Source of the DNA: Quillaja saponaria
Taxonomy: Eukaryota; Streptophyta; Magnoliopsida; Fabales; Quillajaceae
Direction: 5' to 3'
NCBI GenBank assembly: GCA_029379385.1
Contig: CM055605.1
Span: 5,429,001 to 5,493,000, forward strand
DNA length: 64,000 nt
In this document: positions 35,582 through 48,571 of the stretch, in pieces
How positions within the stretch are numbered: the stretch's first letter is position 1
Layout: every line of letters begins with the position of its first letter
Notes under the pieces: model-generated
Databases searched by the model: none
What the model saw: the letters and a program-made list of their open reading frames with translations, nothing else
Told to the model about the DNA's origin: nothing
Program-made: the position numbers and the translations under genes

Positions 35582-37929
35582 TTCGATAGAACCAGAGGAA
35601 AGTGTAGCAGTGAGTCCGGTAATGATCGAATTGGACAATAAGGATATGATAAGGAGTGAAGGCAGACTCACGGGTGACGACTGACGACGGATACTGAGCA
35701 CCTATGGCTGCTGGGCTTGCTTGCTCTGCCTTATCATGGTCCTACTACCTCTTTTAGTCCACAATTTATGGGACTAGGAGCCCATATATATTTCATCTTA
35801 TGGACAATATCCAATATTTTCAACGGGCCTGAATGGGTATAAGTCCAATTAAAAACCCAACAAGCTCGACCGATTTTTTAATTAATTTTTTCAAAGAACA
35901 ATTTATGACAGCTTAAAAAAAAAAAAAAAGAGAAAATTACTTCTCGTTGTATTGCGCAAAGTAATAATCATATACTAAACTCCACATTATTTTTTTTACC
36001 ATAACTACTCCATTTAAACAATAATTTTGTTAATGTTCTTTTACTGCTAATTATTATGAACATGTTAGTCTTTACAAATTACAATGACATTCATGATTAT
36101 GTACATTGTCAAGAAGGGAGGCTTTTGTGCAAAATATTGGTATCACTTTAGCAAAGTCAAAGCTTTATAAAGGTAGAAATTAGCTTTTTGAAATTTGGTT
36201 ATGATTGAAGTGTTTATCATGGACAATGCCATCATATTGAAGAATGAAATTCTGTTTTCTGCCAAGTGGTGGAGTCAGAGATTTTGTTAAATACTCACTA
36301 AACTAATTGGAATTGAATCATAATTATTACATTCTAATGAAAAAATATTATGATTATTATGTGGTTCTTAAAATCTTTTTTTACAAGTATGTTTTTTTTT
36401 TTTCTCTATCATTATGATGCTAATGTTGGGATGAAACTTAAAATTTTAAAGTTAGACTATAAAAAATAATTAGAGTCTCAATATAATTTATTTTAAATAA
36501 TCTTGAGTATTTAATCAATTTCATTCTTATGAGAAATTTTTCAATTGAAAAAATAAAGATATAAAAATAATTATTTTTGAGTTGATAATTACATATTCTC
36601 TTTTTTTTTTTTTCAAAAAAAAAAAAGCTTATCCTTTAACTTATAAAATAATTTAAAATTAGAGTATGAAATTTCTTAAACATACCTTATATATTGAAAT
36701 AAAAAAATTAAAAAAAAAAGTCTTTCCAAAGATCTAATCATCAAATATATATATATTTTTTAAAAAAATTTAAGTAGGTCATATTCGAGAGTTGAATCCA
36801 AGACCTACTAAAAAATTATTTGAATAATTTATCGCTAAATAAAATTATAATTTATATTAGTTTTTGTTATCAATATATTCATTATAATTTATTAAACGAG
36901 TTTAAAATAATTTTTAAAATAAAATAAGCAAAATTTGATTTAAATTATTAACAAGTTTATTTACAAGCTAACTTAACGCATTGCTTGCTTAGTTGCTTAT
37001 ACATCTGTTTTAATTATGCTTAATCAACAAGTTTTATCTTTAGCACTTGTTAGGTAAATAAAAATAAAAATAAAAGTTAAAAGGCAAAAAAAAAGTACTA
37101 CCTAGTTTAATGGGTTCACATGTAAAGTGGACTGTAGAACAGCAAGCAGGTGGAGTAGTTGACACAAAAATCCATAAATGTCAAACATGGGGCTGGAATA
37201 TCTATTTGTCCTCTTCCGAGTTTACACACCATATTACCAAATCTCTCCAATTTCAACCTCATCAATCACCCACTCCCCTCCACCTTATACCAAATATTGG
37301 ACTTGTTGAAAAATTTTTCAATAAAGAAATGCAAATATTCAAATCTAGGTATTGGGTAAGTTTAGCTTATAACCTTTTTAGAGGGCAGCATGTGACAAAT
37401 TTGAGCTCAATTTGAAAAGTGACAGTGACTAGTTAAATTTTACAAAATATTTGATCACTAAACAAAAATAATAATAAAATCAATCCATCATATTTTTGTG
37501 TTTTGAAAAATGAGTTAGAAGATATTTTAAATTGTAATGGATAATATAAGTCACTTTTTATTTTTAAAATATTTCAAATAACTTGTGAATATGATATTTT
37601 TTAATATTTTATATTTAATGAAATATAATAAATGAATTATTATTTTTCAAATATTTTAAATATCAATTAATATAATTTTTAGTATACTTTTAAAAAAAAA
37701 TTAAATCTCGATCATATTTAATCTAAATGAAAAGTAACAACCAACAATGTGAAATTTAAATAATAAGATACGCTTGAGCTTAGTAATTGAGAGATCTCTG
37801 TAATGTAAGAGTTCTAGTTTAAAAAAATACTTATAAACAGAGATAATTACTAATTCCAATAAAATTAAACTCACAACTAAAAAAATATGTAATACTTATC
37901 AGAAATTAAAAAAAATAAATTGAAAAGCA
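35582..37929. other. AT-rich spacer, no gene seen
   Basis: The first part holds the promoter of the HBDH gene. The rest is very AT-rich with many poly-A/T runs. A 101-codon ORF on the + strand at 37110-37415 has no recognisable similarity and is not called. Confidence 0.55.
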
Positions 37930-39070
37930 ACAGTTTCCCTACTTAGTAATGTGACTAAGGAAAGCGTCCCAGTTAGTAATCAAAGGGAGCAAACCGTCCT
38001 TAAAAAGAATTATCCCAAACTGCGAAGAAAATTGTCCAAAAGTCAGCTCCTCTGGTTTCTCTGTTCAATTCGCTTGCCCATTTTTTCTTTCCTTTGTTCA
38101 ATAAAAATGGGATTTTTAAGAGATAGAAGGAAGGTTCCTTATACTGGACTACAATGTTTTCTCATACTCATACTGTTCCTTTGGTTTGGAAATATCTGCT
38201 TCTTTTGTCTTCCCCTAGATTCTGTCATTTCGTTTTGGTTTGAAATCAGGAGAGTGACAGGTATTTGCTTTATACCACCAAAGAGAAAAGAAAAAGAAAT
38301 AAAGAGACGAGAGAGACAGCTCCGTTTGATGAAATCTTTGACACTGCTGATGTTAGGTTTGCAGACTACTGTTACTTCACTTATAAATTCTGCTTCTTTC
38401 ACTTTTTTCTAGCCAAGTTCAAATCTTTCAGTCATCTTCTTACAGTTAAATGGGTTTGATTGTAAATGTCTTGTCTTGCTTAACCTTTCGTGGGATTTGG
38501 GTTGTTCATTTTAGATTTTTCTATTTGGTCCATAAAGGGTTTGCGTCCTGAGCAATACAAGGTCAGAGGTTCTTGATTTTTGGTCAAGGATTTTGATTTC
38601 AGGTGGGGACGGGGGATCAAAGTGGTTTTAAGGGTGTTGATTACTGCTTTAATTTTTTAATGGTCACTGTTGATTGCTTCAGCTATAAGCTGTTGTTCGT
38701 TGGTCCCTTCGTAGTTTTTAAGGTATTTGGGGATGTGGGATATAATTAAGTTTCTCCATTTGAGCTATATCTCTCTCCAAAGGGGCAGTCTTTGAAACAC
38801 TTTCAGATTGAACTTGGGTTTTTCATTATCTCGATTTCTGGTCTAGGGGCTTGATTTTGATTGTGGGGATTGGTGATTTCAATTGTTTTAGTTGTAATTG
38901 TTGCTTCATTTGCAAGCTGCAAAATAGTTCATTTGAATTTAATGGTGAAAAGTTTCTTCATTTGGGCTTTTTCTTCCATCTGAAAAGGAGTGCTTTTCCA
39001 ATTGTATTATTTACAGTAGATAATGGGAGGTTAGCCTGATTTGAGAAGGACATCTTCTTTGGTTTCGATA
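37930..39070 (+). promoter_or_regulatory. 5' leader/promoter region of the PSK receptor gene
   Basis: From about 37930 the base composition becomes less AT-rich up to the receptor ATG, as in a long 5' untranslated leader. It contains upstream ATGs (for example at 38108) and an in-frame stop at 39038-39040. Whether it contains an intron cannot be settled without transcripts. Confidence 0.35.
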
Positions 39071-42000
39071 ATGGTGGAGTTAAGGTGTATCCCAATGCCT
39101 TTCCTCAAATGGATATTTTTGGCTTGCTTTATTTGTTTATCTTTGGGTATTGAAACCCCAGTCCCCTCATGTGATCCACAGGATTTATCGGCACTGAAGA
39201 AATTTGCAGGAAACCTCAAAAATGGGTCCATCGTCACAGCATGGTCTAATGATTCTATTTGCTGCATATGGGATGGTGTTGTATGTGAGAATGTGAGTAA
39301 TGGGACAGCTGCTAGTAGAGTGACAAAGCTGATTCTGCCCCAAATGGGTCTCCAAGGGACAATTTCCCTGTCTCTAGCTCAATTAGATCAGCTGAACTTG
39401 CTCAATCTTTCATTCAATCATCTGGAAGGTGAATTGCCTGCAGAAATCTCCAAGTTGAAGCAATTGAAAGTTCTTGATTTGAGTTATAACATGTTGTCAG
39501 GACTAGTTTCTGCAGCACTTTCTGGGTTGGAATCCATTCAGACACTGAACATTTCTAGCAACTTACTCAATGGTGATGATATCTTCCAGCTTGGGGAATT
39601 TCCACATCTTGTTGTATTCAATGTAAGCAATAACTCCTTCACTGGTGGGTTCAGTCCTGGAATCTGTAGTTCCTCTAATGGGGTTCAGATTCTTGACTTA
39701 TCTGTGAACGATTTTTCTGGTGGTCTTGAAGGCTTAGCCAATTGCAGCACTTCTCTCCAACAATTGCATTTTCATTCCAACATATTTTCAGGCCCTCTTC
39801 CAGATTCCTTGTATTCTTTGACAGCCTTGGAGCAACTTTCACTCTCTTTGAACAATTTCTCTGGCCAGTTAAGCATGAAAATAAGTAAGCTCTCTAACCT
39901 TAAATCTTTGGTCATATCTGGAAACAAATTTTCAGGAGAACTACCAAATGTATTTGGCAACCTTACACAACTAGGACAATTAATTGCACACTCCAATTCA
40001 TTCTCTGGACTAATGCCTTCTACCTTAGCATTCTGCTCAAAGCTTCAAGTGCTTGATATTCGAAATAATTCTCTTAGAGGTCCTCTTGATCTTAATTTTA
40101 CGGGATTGCCAAATCTTTCCACACTTGATGTTGCTTCTAATCATTTAACTGGACCCCTTCCAGATTCCATGTCCAATTGTCACAAATTGAAAGTTTTGAG
40201 CTTTGCTAGGAATATGTTAAATGGACCAATCCCTGAGAACTTTGCAAATCTCATTTCCCTTTCTTTTCTCTCCATGTCAAACAACAGCCTTGTTAACTTA
40301 AGCGGGGCTATGTCTGTGCTGCAGCACTGCAAAAATCTCACCACACTTATCCTGACAAAAAATTTCCGTGGTGAGGAAATCCCAAAAAGTGTCGGTGGCT
40401 TTGAGAGCCTAATAGTTTTAGCTCTTGGCAATTGTGGGCTTAAAGGACAAATCCCTATTTGGCTACTGAATTGCAGTAAGTTACAAGTTCTTGATCTGTC
40501 TTGGAACCAACTGGAGGGAAGTATCCCTTCTTGGATAGGTCGGATGGATAATTTGTTTTACTTGGATTTCTCCAATAATTCTCTCACAGGAGAAATACCA
40601 GAAAGCTTGACCGAATTGAGAAGCCTCATTTCTGAAAATTGCAGTAAACCAAATTTGTCTGCACCTGCTGGTATTCCTCTCTATGTAAAGCGAAACCGGA
40701 GTGCGAATGGGATGCCGTATAACCAGCCCTCGAGTTTCCCCCCATCAATATACTTGAGCTATAACAGATTAAGTGGAATTCTACGGACTGAAATTGGGCA
40801 GTTAAAGGCATTACATGTCTTGGATTTGAGCAGGAACAACGTAACTGGTGGCATTCCTAGCTCCATTTCGGAGATGGAGAACTTGGAAATATTGGATTTG
40901 TCAAATAATGATCTCTATGGATCAATTCCTCCGTCATTTAACAAGCTCACATTCTTGTCAAAGTTCAGTGTGGCAAATAACCACTTGCAGGGGCCAATTC
41001 CAACTGGCGGACAGTTTTTAAGCTTTCCTAGCTCAAGCTTTGAGGGAAACCTGGGACTTTGTCAGGCAATAGATTCTCCTTGTAATTTGGCGAACACTGT
41101 GGGGTCAAGGCCCAATAATATTCCATCTGCTTCAGGCAGTAAATTTGGTAGAGGTAACATCATTGGGATTACAATCAGTATTGGAATTGGGTTGGCACTG
41201 CTGCTTGCCATTGTTCTGCTAAAATTATCAAAGAGAGACATTGGCGATCCTGTTGATAACTTTGATGAGGAACTCAGCAGGCCACGCAGGTTATCTGAAG
41301 CACTAGGCTTATCAAAGTTGGTACTTTTTCAGAATTCAGATTGCAAGGATCTCACAGTCACTGATTTGTTGAAGTCCACAGACAATTTCAACCAAGCTAA
41401 TATAATTGGTTGCGGAGGGTTTGGTCTGGTTTACAAAGCCAACCTTCCAAATGGCACTAAAGCTGCTGTTAAGAGACTCTCTGGGGATTGTGGTCAAATG
41501 GAACGTGAGTTTCAAGCTGAAGTTGAATCCCTCTCAAGAGCTCAGCATAAGAACCTTGTTTCTCTTAAAGGGTATTGCCGGCATGGACATGACAGGTTGT
41601 TAATTTATTCCTACTTGGAGAATGGAAGCTTAGATTATTGGCTGCATGAGAGTGTTGACAGTAATTCGGTTCTAGAATGGGATGTAAGACTCAACATAGC
41701 TCAAGGTGCTGCTCGTGGATTAGCCTACTTGCATAAGGGTTGTGAGCCAAACATAGTTCATAGAGATGTAAAATCTAGCAACATTCTGTTAGATGATAGA
41801 TTTGAAGCTCACTTAGCTGATTTTGGTCTCTCAAGGCTACTTGAACCGTATGACAGTCATGTCACTACAGATTTGGTAGGTACTTTAGGTTATATTCCAC
41901 CAGAATATAGCCAGACACTAACAGCAACTTTTAGGGGTGACGTTTACAGTTTTGGCATTGTGCTTCTTGAGCTTCTTACTGGTAGAAGGCCTGTTGAAGT

Positions 42001-42235
42001 AATCAAAGGCAAAAACTGCAGGGATTTGGTGTCTTGGGTGTTTCAGATGAAAGCTGAAAAGAAGAAGCAGGAGATTTTCGACACAGCCATTTGGGACAAG
42101 GATCATGAGAAGCAGCTTTTGGAGGTGCTTGCCATTGCTTGTAAATGCATAGACCATGATCCCCGGCAAAGACCCTCCATTGAAGAAGTTGTTGCAGCGC
42201 TTGGTGGTGTTGGATTTGAAGGTTCTCAACGATAA
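39071..42235 (+). CDS. PSKR2: phytosulfokine receptor 2-like LRR receptor kinase
   Basis: Intronless, 1,054 residues, like Arabidopsis PSKR2. Signal peptide about 1-26; LRR N-cap with [15 protein letters not shown] and a CCIWDGV cysteine pair; about 21 leucine-rich repeats; the island domain that binds the sulfated pentapeptide PSK at about 521-560 (GIPLYVKRN...[11 protein letters not shown]); C-cap Cys ([11 protein letters not shown]); transmembrane helix about 696-718; kinase from about 770 with GCGGFG loop (780-785), Lys801, HRDVKSSN (His897) and DFG (917), then PPEYSQ. All catalytic residues are present (RD kinase). The [15 protein letters not shown] segment matches the proposed embedded guanylate-cyclase centre of PSK receptors. 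It acts at the plasma membrane in PSK peptide signalling for cell growth and tempering of defence. The start at 39071 follows an in-frame stop at 39038. Confidence 0.95.
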   Translation: MVELRCIPMPFLKWIFLACFICLSLGIETPVPSCDPQDLSALKKFAGNLKNGSIVTAWSNDSICCIWDGVVCENVSNGTAASRVTKLILPQMGLQGTISLSLAQLDQLNLLNLSFNHLEGELPAEISKLKQLKVLDLSYNMLSGLVSAALSGLESIQTLNISSNLLNGDDIFQLGEFPHLVVFNVSNNSFTGGFSPGICSSSNGVQILDLSVNDFSGGLEGLANCSTSLQQLHFHSNIFSGPLPDSLYSLTALEQLSLSLNNFSGQLSMKISKLSNLKSLVISGNKFSGELPNVFGNLTQLGQLIAHSNSFSGLMPSTLAFCSKLQVLDIRNNSLRGPLDLNFTGLPNLSTLDVASNHLTGPLPDSMSNCHKLKVLSFARNMLNGPIPENFANLISLSFLSMSNNSLVNLSGAMSVLQHCKNLTTLILTKNFRGEEIPKSVGGFESLIVLALGNCGLKGQIPIWLLNCSKLQVLDLSWNQLEGSIPSWIGRMDNLFYLDFSNNSLTGEIPESLTELRSLISENCSKPNLSAPAGIPLYVKRNRSANGMPYNQPSSFPPSIYLSYNRLSGILRTEIGQLKALHVLDLSRNNVTGGIPSSISEMENLEILDLSNNDLYGSIPPSFNKLTFLSKFSVANNHLQGPIPTGGQFLSFPSSSFEGNLGLCQAIDSPCNLANTVGSRPNNIPSASGSKFGRGNIIGITISIGIGLALLLAIVLLKLSKRDIGDPVDNFDEELSRPRRLSEALGLSKLVLFQNSDCKDLTVTDLLKSTDNFNQANIIGCGGFGLVYKANLPNGTKAAVKRLSGDCGQMEREFQAEVESLSRAQHKNLVSLKGYCRHGHDRLLIYSYLENGSLDYWLHESVDSNSVLEWDVRLNIAQGAARGLAYLHKGCEPNIVHRDVKSSNILLDDRFEAHLADFGLSRLLEPYDSHVTTDLVGTLGYIPPEYSQTLTATFRGDVYSFGIVLLELLTGRRPVEVIKGKNCRDLVSWVFQMKAEKKKQEIFDTAIWDKDHEKQLLEVLAIACKCIDHDPRQRPSIEEVVAALGGVGFEGSQR

Positions 42236-43586
42236 ATATCCTTCCTGCATTGCTTACCAGCAATCCTGTTTTCATCAGTATACCAAAAAGAAAAGCAACT
42301 TTATGTTATGGGGGTTGAGAACGATCTTGATAAGGCAACTGCCTTAAAAAGGAGTTCTTCAGTAATCTATATTGATAGGTGTAAGTAATCTGTATAAAGT
42401 GGCTGATTTGGTTATCAGTTTCTACCTGTAATAAGTATTGTAGAGTTTCTTCATTTTCTTTTTCCTCTTGTAGTTTAGCTTCCAACCTATTGACATGTTA
42501 ATGCTATGGGGCACTCTAAATCAGTGGGTAATATTTGGACAGTTATATATATGCTAGAAGTAAACTCACTGCAGAACTATGCTGAGAAATGGTGATTAAA
42601 ATTTACAGTTGGGAGTTCTTTCAAAAAGTTCAAATTGATCTCAACTTCAAATGGCAAGAAATGGCTGCAGAACTTGTAAAGTGGGATTTTAAAAAGGAAA
42701 GAGGGTTTCTTTGGTTGAGGATGTGTGCTGCTATATAAAATTAAGCAAAAGAATTCACAAAAAGGAAAGGTTTGAAAGGTTTTGATAAGTTTTGTAACCC
42801 CATTAAAAAAAACTCACCTAAAATCCTTTTCAATCTAATAGTTATCAAGCTCTTTTTGGAAGTTCAACACTGAATTATTTTAAGATGAATTGATATGAAA
42901 GTGATTCTTGTTAGACATCTTTCTGTTCATCAAACCTTTCTGTGCACAGTATGGACCTTCTTTATTGTTTAGAGATAGAAAATTAAAAATGGTCTGTAAT
43001 GAACACGAGAGAGCCGTAAAGATTAGACACAAACTTAGCCTAACTGGTAAGAGTTGGTAAGCTCTAATTCTTTTTCAAAAAGAATTATTTCTTCAAATTA
43101 AGATATTGTATATCTTTAATCATAAAGAACGAGGATATTAAAAATTAATATCAAATAAGACAACCACAATAACTTGAAAAATCTTAATATATATCGAAAC
43201 TAAGCAAGTTTATTATGCTTAATATTTTTTCCCACGTAAATTCTTGCCCAAACAGAAAAGTGGCCGAGCAAAGAGGATTTTTTGTATTATATTTGGTACA
43301 AGCTCAGGAACAACAAATGCCTAAAGCCCGCCACCAGAATGACCAAAAAAATGAAAAAATCCAAAAAAGTGGATTTTATTGAGCCAAACCTTGCACGTTA
43401 AGAACATGTCATTGAAATCCCTTAACGTGTTGCTTACAAGCTTGGCCACCTTGCTATATATGTTTCACTCAACACAATGACATAATATCACTGCAACAAA
43501 GCACGTCCTTATAGTTCTACTTCATTTCATTCTTTTTCACAAAAGAAAGAGAAAACAATACAACCAAGCTTAGTTGGAAACTTAGG
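42236..43586. other. receptor 3' region and spacer
   Basis: The first 250-300 bases are probably 3' untranslated region. The remainder holds no recognisable exon. The last 100-150 bases before 43587 form the likely leader of the LEA-like gene, after a TATATA-like stretch near 43453. Confidence 0.5.
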
Positions 43587-44071
43587 ATGGCTTCTATGTC
43601 GACCATATTCTTAACAAAAAGGACAGCATGTATCAACATTTCTAAAGTTAAATCTTTGTCTTCTCATCGCTATTCTAGAACTGCTTCCACAGCTTCCTTC
43701 TCCTCAGCTTACGAACGTGCCGAAGTCTCTTTCACTCTCCCCCATAATCTTTTTCAAGTCTTACTATCTGTTTTCTTATATTTTATTATAGTCTATATAT
43801 AAGTTGGGGTTTGATTTGATTATTTCAGGGTAACAATGCAGTAGCAGAAGCTAACAATGATGATATTGATGTTAGAGACAGTCCAGCAAAAGCAGTGGAG
43901 ATGTCGGATAACGTAGGCGATACGGCTAAGGAGACCATGGATGGTAAGTGGAGAGCAGCTAAAGAAACCACCCAAAAGGTTAAAGAGGCCGTGACCGGAG
44001 GCGGAGAGTACAATAAGGAGGTGGAGGAAGGCCCATTTAATGTTGAAAGTTTGAAGGAAACTGAAACTTAA
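43587..44071 (+). CDS. small LEA-like protein, probable organelle targeting
   Basis: Two exons (43587-43724 and 43829-44071) give 126 residues. The N-terminus (MASMSTIFLTKRTACINISK...SLSSHRYSRTASTASFSSAYERAE) is rich in Ser, Thr, Arg and Lys without acids, as in a mitochondrial or plastid presequence; SYS/FSS near 40 could be a cleavage region. The rest is hydrophilic and Lys/Glu-rich with LEA_4-like amphipathic helices (DNVGDTAKETMDGKWRAAKETTQKVKEAV). Such proteins are induced by drying or stress and stabilise membranes or enzymes. The donor GTCTCT is weak but the junction (AERAE to GNNAV) keeps the frame and the acceptor TATTTCAG is good; without splicing the frame soon reads hydrophobic junk. 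Confidence 0.78.
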
Positions 44072-47000
44072 ATTGAGGATCTGCGAAGAAGAGCTGATGG
44101 GTATGACCAGAGTACTAGCTAGCACTAGTACCCATCAGTATTGACAAAACACCATATATCCAAGCAAAGAAGAAATAAGTGTATGACAAGGTTCAATTTA
44201 CGGTTTATATGAAAGTCAATGCAAGCATTGACAACTGTCTGATTCTGTGTTAGTATAAGTGTAATTTCATATATGCAATTTGAACTCAAAACTGCGAGAA
44301 TGGAAAGACAAATATCAATCATCAAGAAAGTTAAACTTAAAACGATGGCTCAAATATGTACTTTACATTATTTATGTTTGGTACCCCTTAACCAGTAACC
44401 TTTGTTCTATTTGAACCCACTTTTATCATTTTCAGTTGGACTGGTAGCTTGTCTTGTAATGGGTACTATACAAGTTGTACTTACAAGCACCATCATCAAT
44501 CTACCAATAATTCTGTAGTCACTTGCAAATATAAGTTGATGGGGATCTGTACATCATACTAGCTTCCAAAGTAACGATATATATGATGACTCTGTTTTTC
44601 TTAATCAGGTGTTGCATATGCATAGTTAGTGAAATAGATTTTGGCTTTTTTCTCCCTAGATTTTGTAAAACTGAGGATATTTGTAGCATTATTCATCTAG
44701 AAACCTACTAACAATGGTAGTAGTAGTACAGAATCAAACGTGTATTATATATCTGTCTGAATTCTTACAGCAGTACAGAATCTGATACCTATCTGTCTAT
44801 TTCTGGCCCATTAATCCCCATATAAAGTATGATATACCATGAAAGATAAGAAATGCAACACAAAAAGGAACTTGAGAAAGAGCCAGTGACTAGTTCTTCA
44901 GTAATTTACATGAAAGGCCTAAAAGCATATGGTCAAGAAAATGTATATGGTCAAGAAAAGGGTTTCAGCTTAGCTTTGTTTATTTGTTGCTCAAGCTTGG
45001 GACCAAAAAATTCACACCGGTTGAAGGTGACCTACAATTCTCTTTCTCTTGTCAAAGCATGCAGCTGTCTGCACTATCTTCTCCTTTACAAAGAAAACAA
45101 GGAACTGTATGCTTCAAACTTTTATGAATTCCTTTAGAACAGTCCAACAATCAACACCAATGAACAGCAACAAAGAAATGATGTTTTGTAATGGCATCAC
45201 AAACCTATACTTTCATCATACACCTTATTTCTGTATTTGATATCCAATGACTAAACAAACAGGACTTTATGGATGCTCAGCATAACTTGTTACAATGAGA
45301 AGAATAAATGGAGAACACTGGATTTGGGACCAGAAATCCAACTCAATCTGAGAATGATGGGTATATTATTGTGGTGACTTTAGGATGCGACATATTGATT
45401 CTTACAAACAAAAAAGAGTGAAGACTTGGAGGTCGGTAACACAAAGTTTACATGTAAAGGTGGTCCTCCATGACCAAACAATCTGAGCAAAATGCAAATG
45501 CAAATGCTTTTGCACCTTTGAAGTTCCTAGCTACAACATGGTTATGACTTCTATTTTTCTTATCATATGTTCCACCTATCAAAGAACTTGAACATCGAAT
45601 AATGAGTCATGCATGTAATGGATACTGAAACCATGAAGTATATATAAGCTGCCCACATCATATCTCTTCTTATCATTCATGAATGAAATGAATGGCACTT
45701 CAGCCATGGTATGCATGATGTGAAAGCTGTGTACGTTTGAAGAAACCAACATCAAGTACTCAGTACTCTAGACGTATCATGTGAAATGCAAGCATGAGTG
45801 CGACATATTGAAGTATAAGCTACACACATCACATCTCTTTCCATTCTTGAATGAAATGAATAACACTTTACTCATGGGTATTCATGATGTGTAAGCTATG
45901 GATCTTTGGTGAAACCAACATCAGGTACTCAGTACAACGGTACCCTATGAACATGAAGCTTGGCCATGATAACAATTTGATCATTCTGTCTTATTATGAT
46001 AATGTTTCAATATATTGCTTGTACCAAAACTACTAAGCTAAGTACCATATTTTATGACACAATTTAACTTTAGTCCTCACATGTCTGTATGAGGAAGATC
46101 TCCACAAGGATAAAGATGTCCTTCAATGGGTAAAATGGAAAAGACACATAAAGCAGAGATTAATGTTTAAAGATGTATCATCATCAATGTTATGTGGAGA
46201 AAAAGAAAAGTATAAGGAAAAGGGATGTTACAAGTTTAACTAAAGGAGGTGAATTCTGTGAGGCAGTGTTGCTATTAGCATGTAGTACCTACAGTCCTTT
46301 ATTGGGTTCCCTGGAAAAATGATGTCTCTCCCAAGCCTCCCCAGTACTGGGAACCACTTTATACAGGCACTAGATAAATGCAGGCCACTGATCTATTTGC
46401 AACTAAGTTAACTTGGGTTGATGGCTAATATTTGTCATTGATAGCATTCAACTAAGACAACCAGTGAAGGACTGCTCTGTTTAAGCAATTCAAATGGACT
46501 TTCAGAAACAAGATTAACTAATTTGATGGGTTACCTTCTCATCTATGATCCCAAGTCACCTATGATCCCAAGTCACCTATGAATCAAAAGGTTACTTCAA
46601 AGATGTTAGGCAAGGTAAAAATCTCAACCCAAGGATCTATAGCAATCTGTTTGCCTGATATGAATAAGACCACATAATCACATCACAGAAAGTCATGATA
46701 AACTTTGATACCAAATTGACATCACATTACTGTACCAAAGAGTGACATTACACTACCAAAGAGAGTAATTTAAATGTAAGCAAGCATAATTCATATTTAC
46801 TCTTTCATACCATGATATACTTAAACAAGTTGATTCTAGGAAGTCAAAGATCTAATTATGCAAAGATTATTCTCCACAGTATTATTCATCTAATGGCTGG
46901 GTTGATTATGAAATATTTTGGGGTTCTTCCACTGCTTACCAGGAAAAGAAACAAGAAGCAGAAAAGCAAAGTTCCTTGACATCCCACATATAATTCTTTA

Positions 47001-47257
47001 GGCTCCATTCTTCAGCAAGTTATTTACTAGCCCTCAGAGTCATGTGACTTCTCTGGTATTAGACAACCATTCATACAATACCACAAACAAACAAACACAC
47101 TACTTAATAAAATGGAGCTTGTGGTCCTAGTGCTTTACCACCTCCACCTATTTACCCCTTTAAAACTCTTCATACACTCCATCACTCCCCAAGTTTCAGG
47201 TTATACCACTCTGCTCTAACATTGTTTACTATCAGACCCCATTGAAACCCTCCAACT
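44072..47257. other. spacer, no gene seen
   Basis: This 3.2-kb stretch is less AT-rich than other spacers but no ORF shows recognisable similarity. It holds a tandem duplication (45635-45935) and a small two-copy CCTATGATCCCAAGTCA repeat near 46545. The last 150 bases, TC/CA-rich, are probably the leader of the SBP-box gene. I looked for a miRNA precursor and saw no convincing hairpin. Confidence 0.45.
45635..45935. repeat. tandem duplication, period about 170 bp
   Basis: Copies at 45635-45767 and 45810-45935 share GAAGTATA..AAGCT, CACATCA.ATCTCT, TTGAATGAAATGAAT/CATGAATGAAATGAAT, TTCATGATGTG/GCATGATGTG and GAAACCAACATCA.GTACTCAGTAC blocks, with substitutions and small gaps. Confidence 0.75.
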
Positions 47258-48530
47258 ATGGACACTAAGAGCCTTGAAAGGAATCGAACATTGCTGGAGA
47301 AAGTAAGAAAAGATAGCATAGTTGATGAAGTAGTAGATGATGAAGTCGAAGAGGAAGAGGGTGGTGATAGCAGTGGTCAAGTGAACATTTTGGACAAGGA
47401 AAAGAAGAAGAAATCAGTTGCTGCCTGCAGGAGAAGAGTTTCTGGTGGTGGGAGTAGAGTTTCCCCACTATTTTGTCAGGCAGAGAAGTGTGGCATTGAT
47501 CTGACTGAAGCCAAACGTTACCATCGCCGCCATAAGGTGTGTGAGTTTCATTCTAAGGCACCTGTTGTGATGGTTGCAGGGTTAAGACAGAGATTTTGCC
47601 AGCAATGTAGCAGGTATCAATTCCTAATCATAAGTATGTTCTACTTTTTCAATCTGCATTCATATTAGTACCGCTTAGCTTCCTACCAGGTACCAGTTTT
47701 GACTTGAGGAAGAAACAACAACTCTTGCCATAGTTTTATGTGAATAATAAGATTTTACTACCTACCAAGACTGATAATATCTCCTCCCCAAGTTTCAAGG
47801 CAATATCTTTGAAACATGACAATTGATATCAAGTAAGTTTAGACAAATAATGTCACTTGAGAAGCAATGTGCTGTGTGCATAAACATCAGTAGACAAAAC
47901 AAGTCATTTTCTCGGGGAAAGCCTCAAGGCAAAGTTTCAAAGATAAACATGCTAATGCATATATTGCAAACCTACACCTTGACTGGAACCCTGGAGGAAT
48001 TTTAATGTTTTGATGTTTAGGAGATACTTCAGGTACACCTTAAATAAATGAATGCTCGAATGAAAATGTTAATTTAGTAATCTACATTGCGGAATGATAA
48101 CAACTTGCAAAGAGAAGAATCAACTACTTTTCAATGATAAGGGAAAAAAGAGAACTTAGTCTTGAGTTTTTGAGAAAAGACATAGCTTTTCCCTGCTTGC
48201 TCATTCATTTTCATTCCCATTATCTGTAAACCTTAAATAGTGTATCTTTTCATATCATCATAATAAGATATATTTATGATGAGCCTACCCAGGTTCCATG
48301 AGGTAGCAGAATTTGATGAAGCAAAAAGAAGTTGCCGGAGAGGGCTAGCTGGACACAACGAGAGGCGCCGGAAAAGCTCAGCTGAATCTTATAGTGAGGG
48401 CTGCTCAAGCCAGAACAAAGGGATTGGCCACCACTCAATAGAAAGTCAGTGGCAGCAAGCGGATGAAAGAGGCAGAATTCAGATAAACATCCCAGGATGT
48501 TCAACGTACAGACCTTTCCATATCAGATAA
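47258..48530 (+). CDS. SPL3: SQUAMOSA promoter-binding-like transcription factor, SPL3/4/5 type
   Basis: Two exons (47258-47613 and 48293-48530) give 197 residues. The SBP DNA-binding domain spans about 72-147. Zinc site 1 is Cys73, Cys78, Cys95, His98; site 2 is Cys114, Cys117, His121, Cys133. A bipartite nuclear signal overlaps its end ([17 protein letters not shown]). The intron interrupts the domain after QQCSR, the conserved position in this family. The N-terminus is acidic ([12 protein letters not shown]). There is little beyond the domain, as in the small SPL3/4/5 clade. These bind GTAC cores and promote vegetative phase change and flowering. A miR156 site lies 22 bases after the stop. 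The exact orthologue (SPL3, 4 or 5) cannot be settled. Confidence 0.92.
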
Positions 48531-48551
48531 AGCCAACTTGTTCTCTACAGC

Positions 48552-48571
48552 ATGCTCACTCTCTTCTGTCA
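48552..48571 (+). promoter_or_regulatory. miR156/157 target site in SPL 3' UTR
   Basis: ATGCTCACTCTCTTCTGTCA is complementary to canonical miR156 (UGACAGAAGAGAGUGAGCAC) at 19 of 20 positions; only the first base of the site differs. Location in the 3' untranslated region shortly after the stop matches the known arrangement in SPL3/4/5 genes. Confidence 0.92.

Noticed and set aside
37110..37415. 101-codon + strand ORF in the spacer before the PSK receptor
   Set aside because: No recognisable domain, ordinary spacer composition, and an overlapping frame is equally open.
44853..45137. 94-codon + strand ORF
   Set aside because: No signal, domain or splice structure; probably chance in less AT-rich spacer.
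45500..45940. Possible miRNA precursor hairpin upstream of SPL
   Set aside because: The similarity is a direct repeat, not an inverted one, and no known miRNA sequence is present.
46541..46580. CCTATGATCCCAAGTCA repeated twice
   Set aside because: A tiny slippage duplication without further structure.
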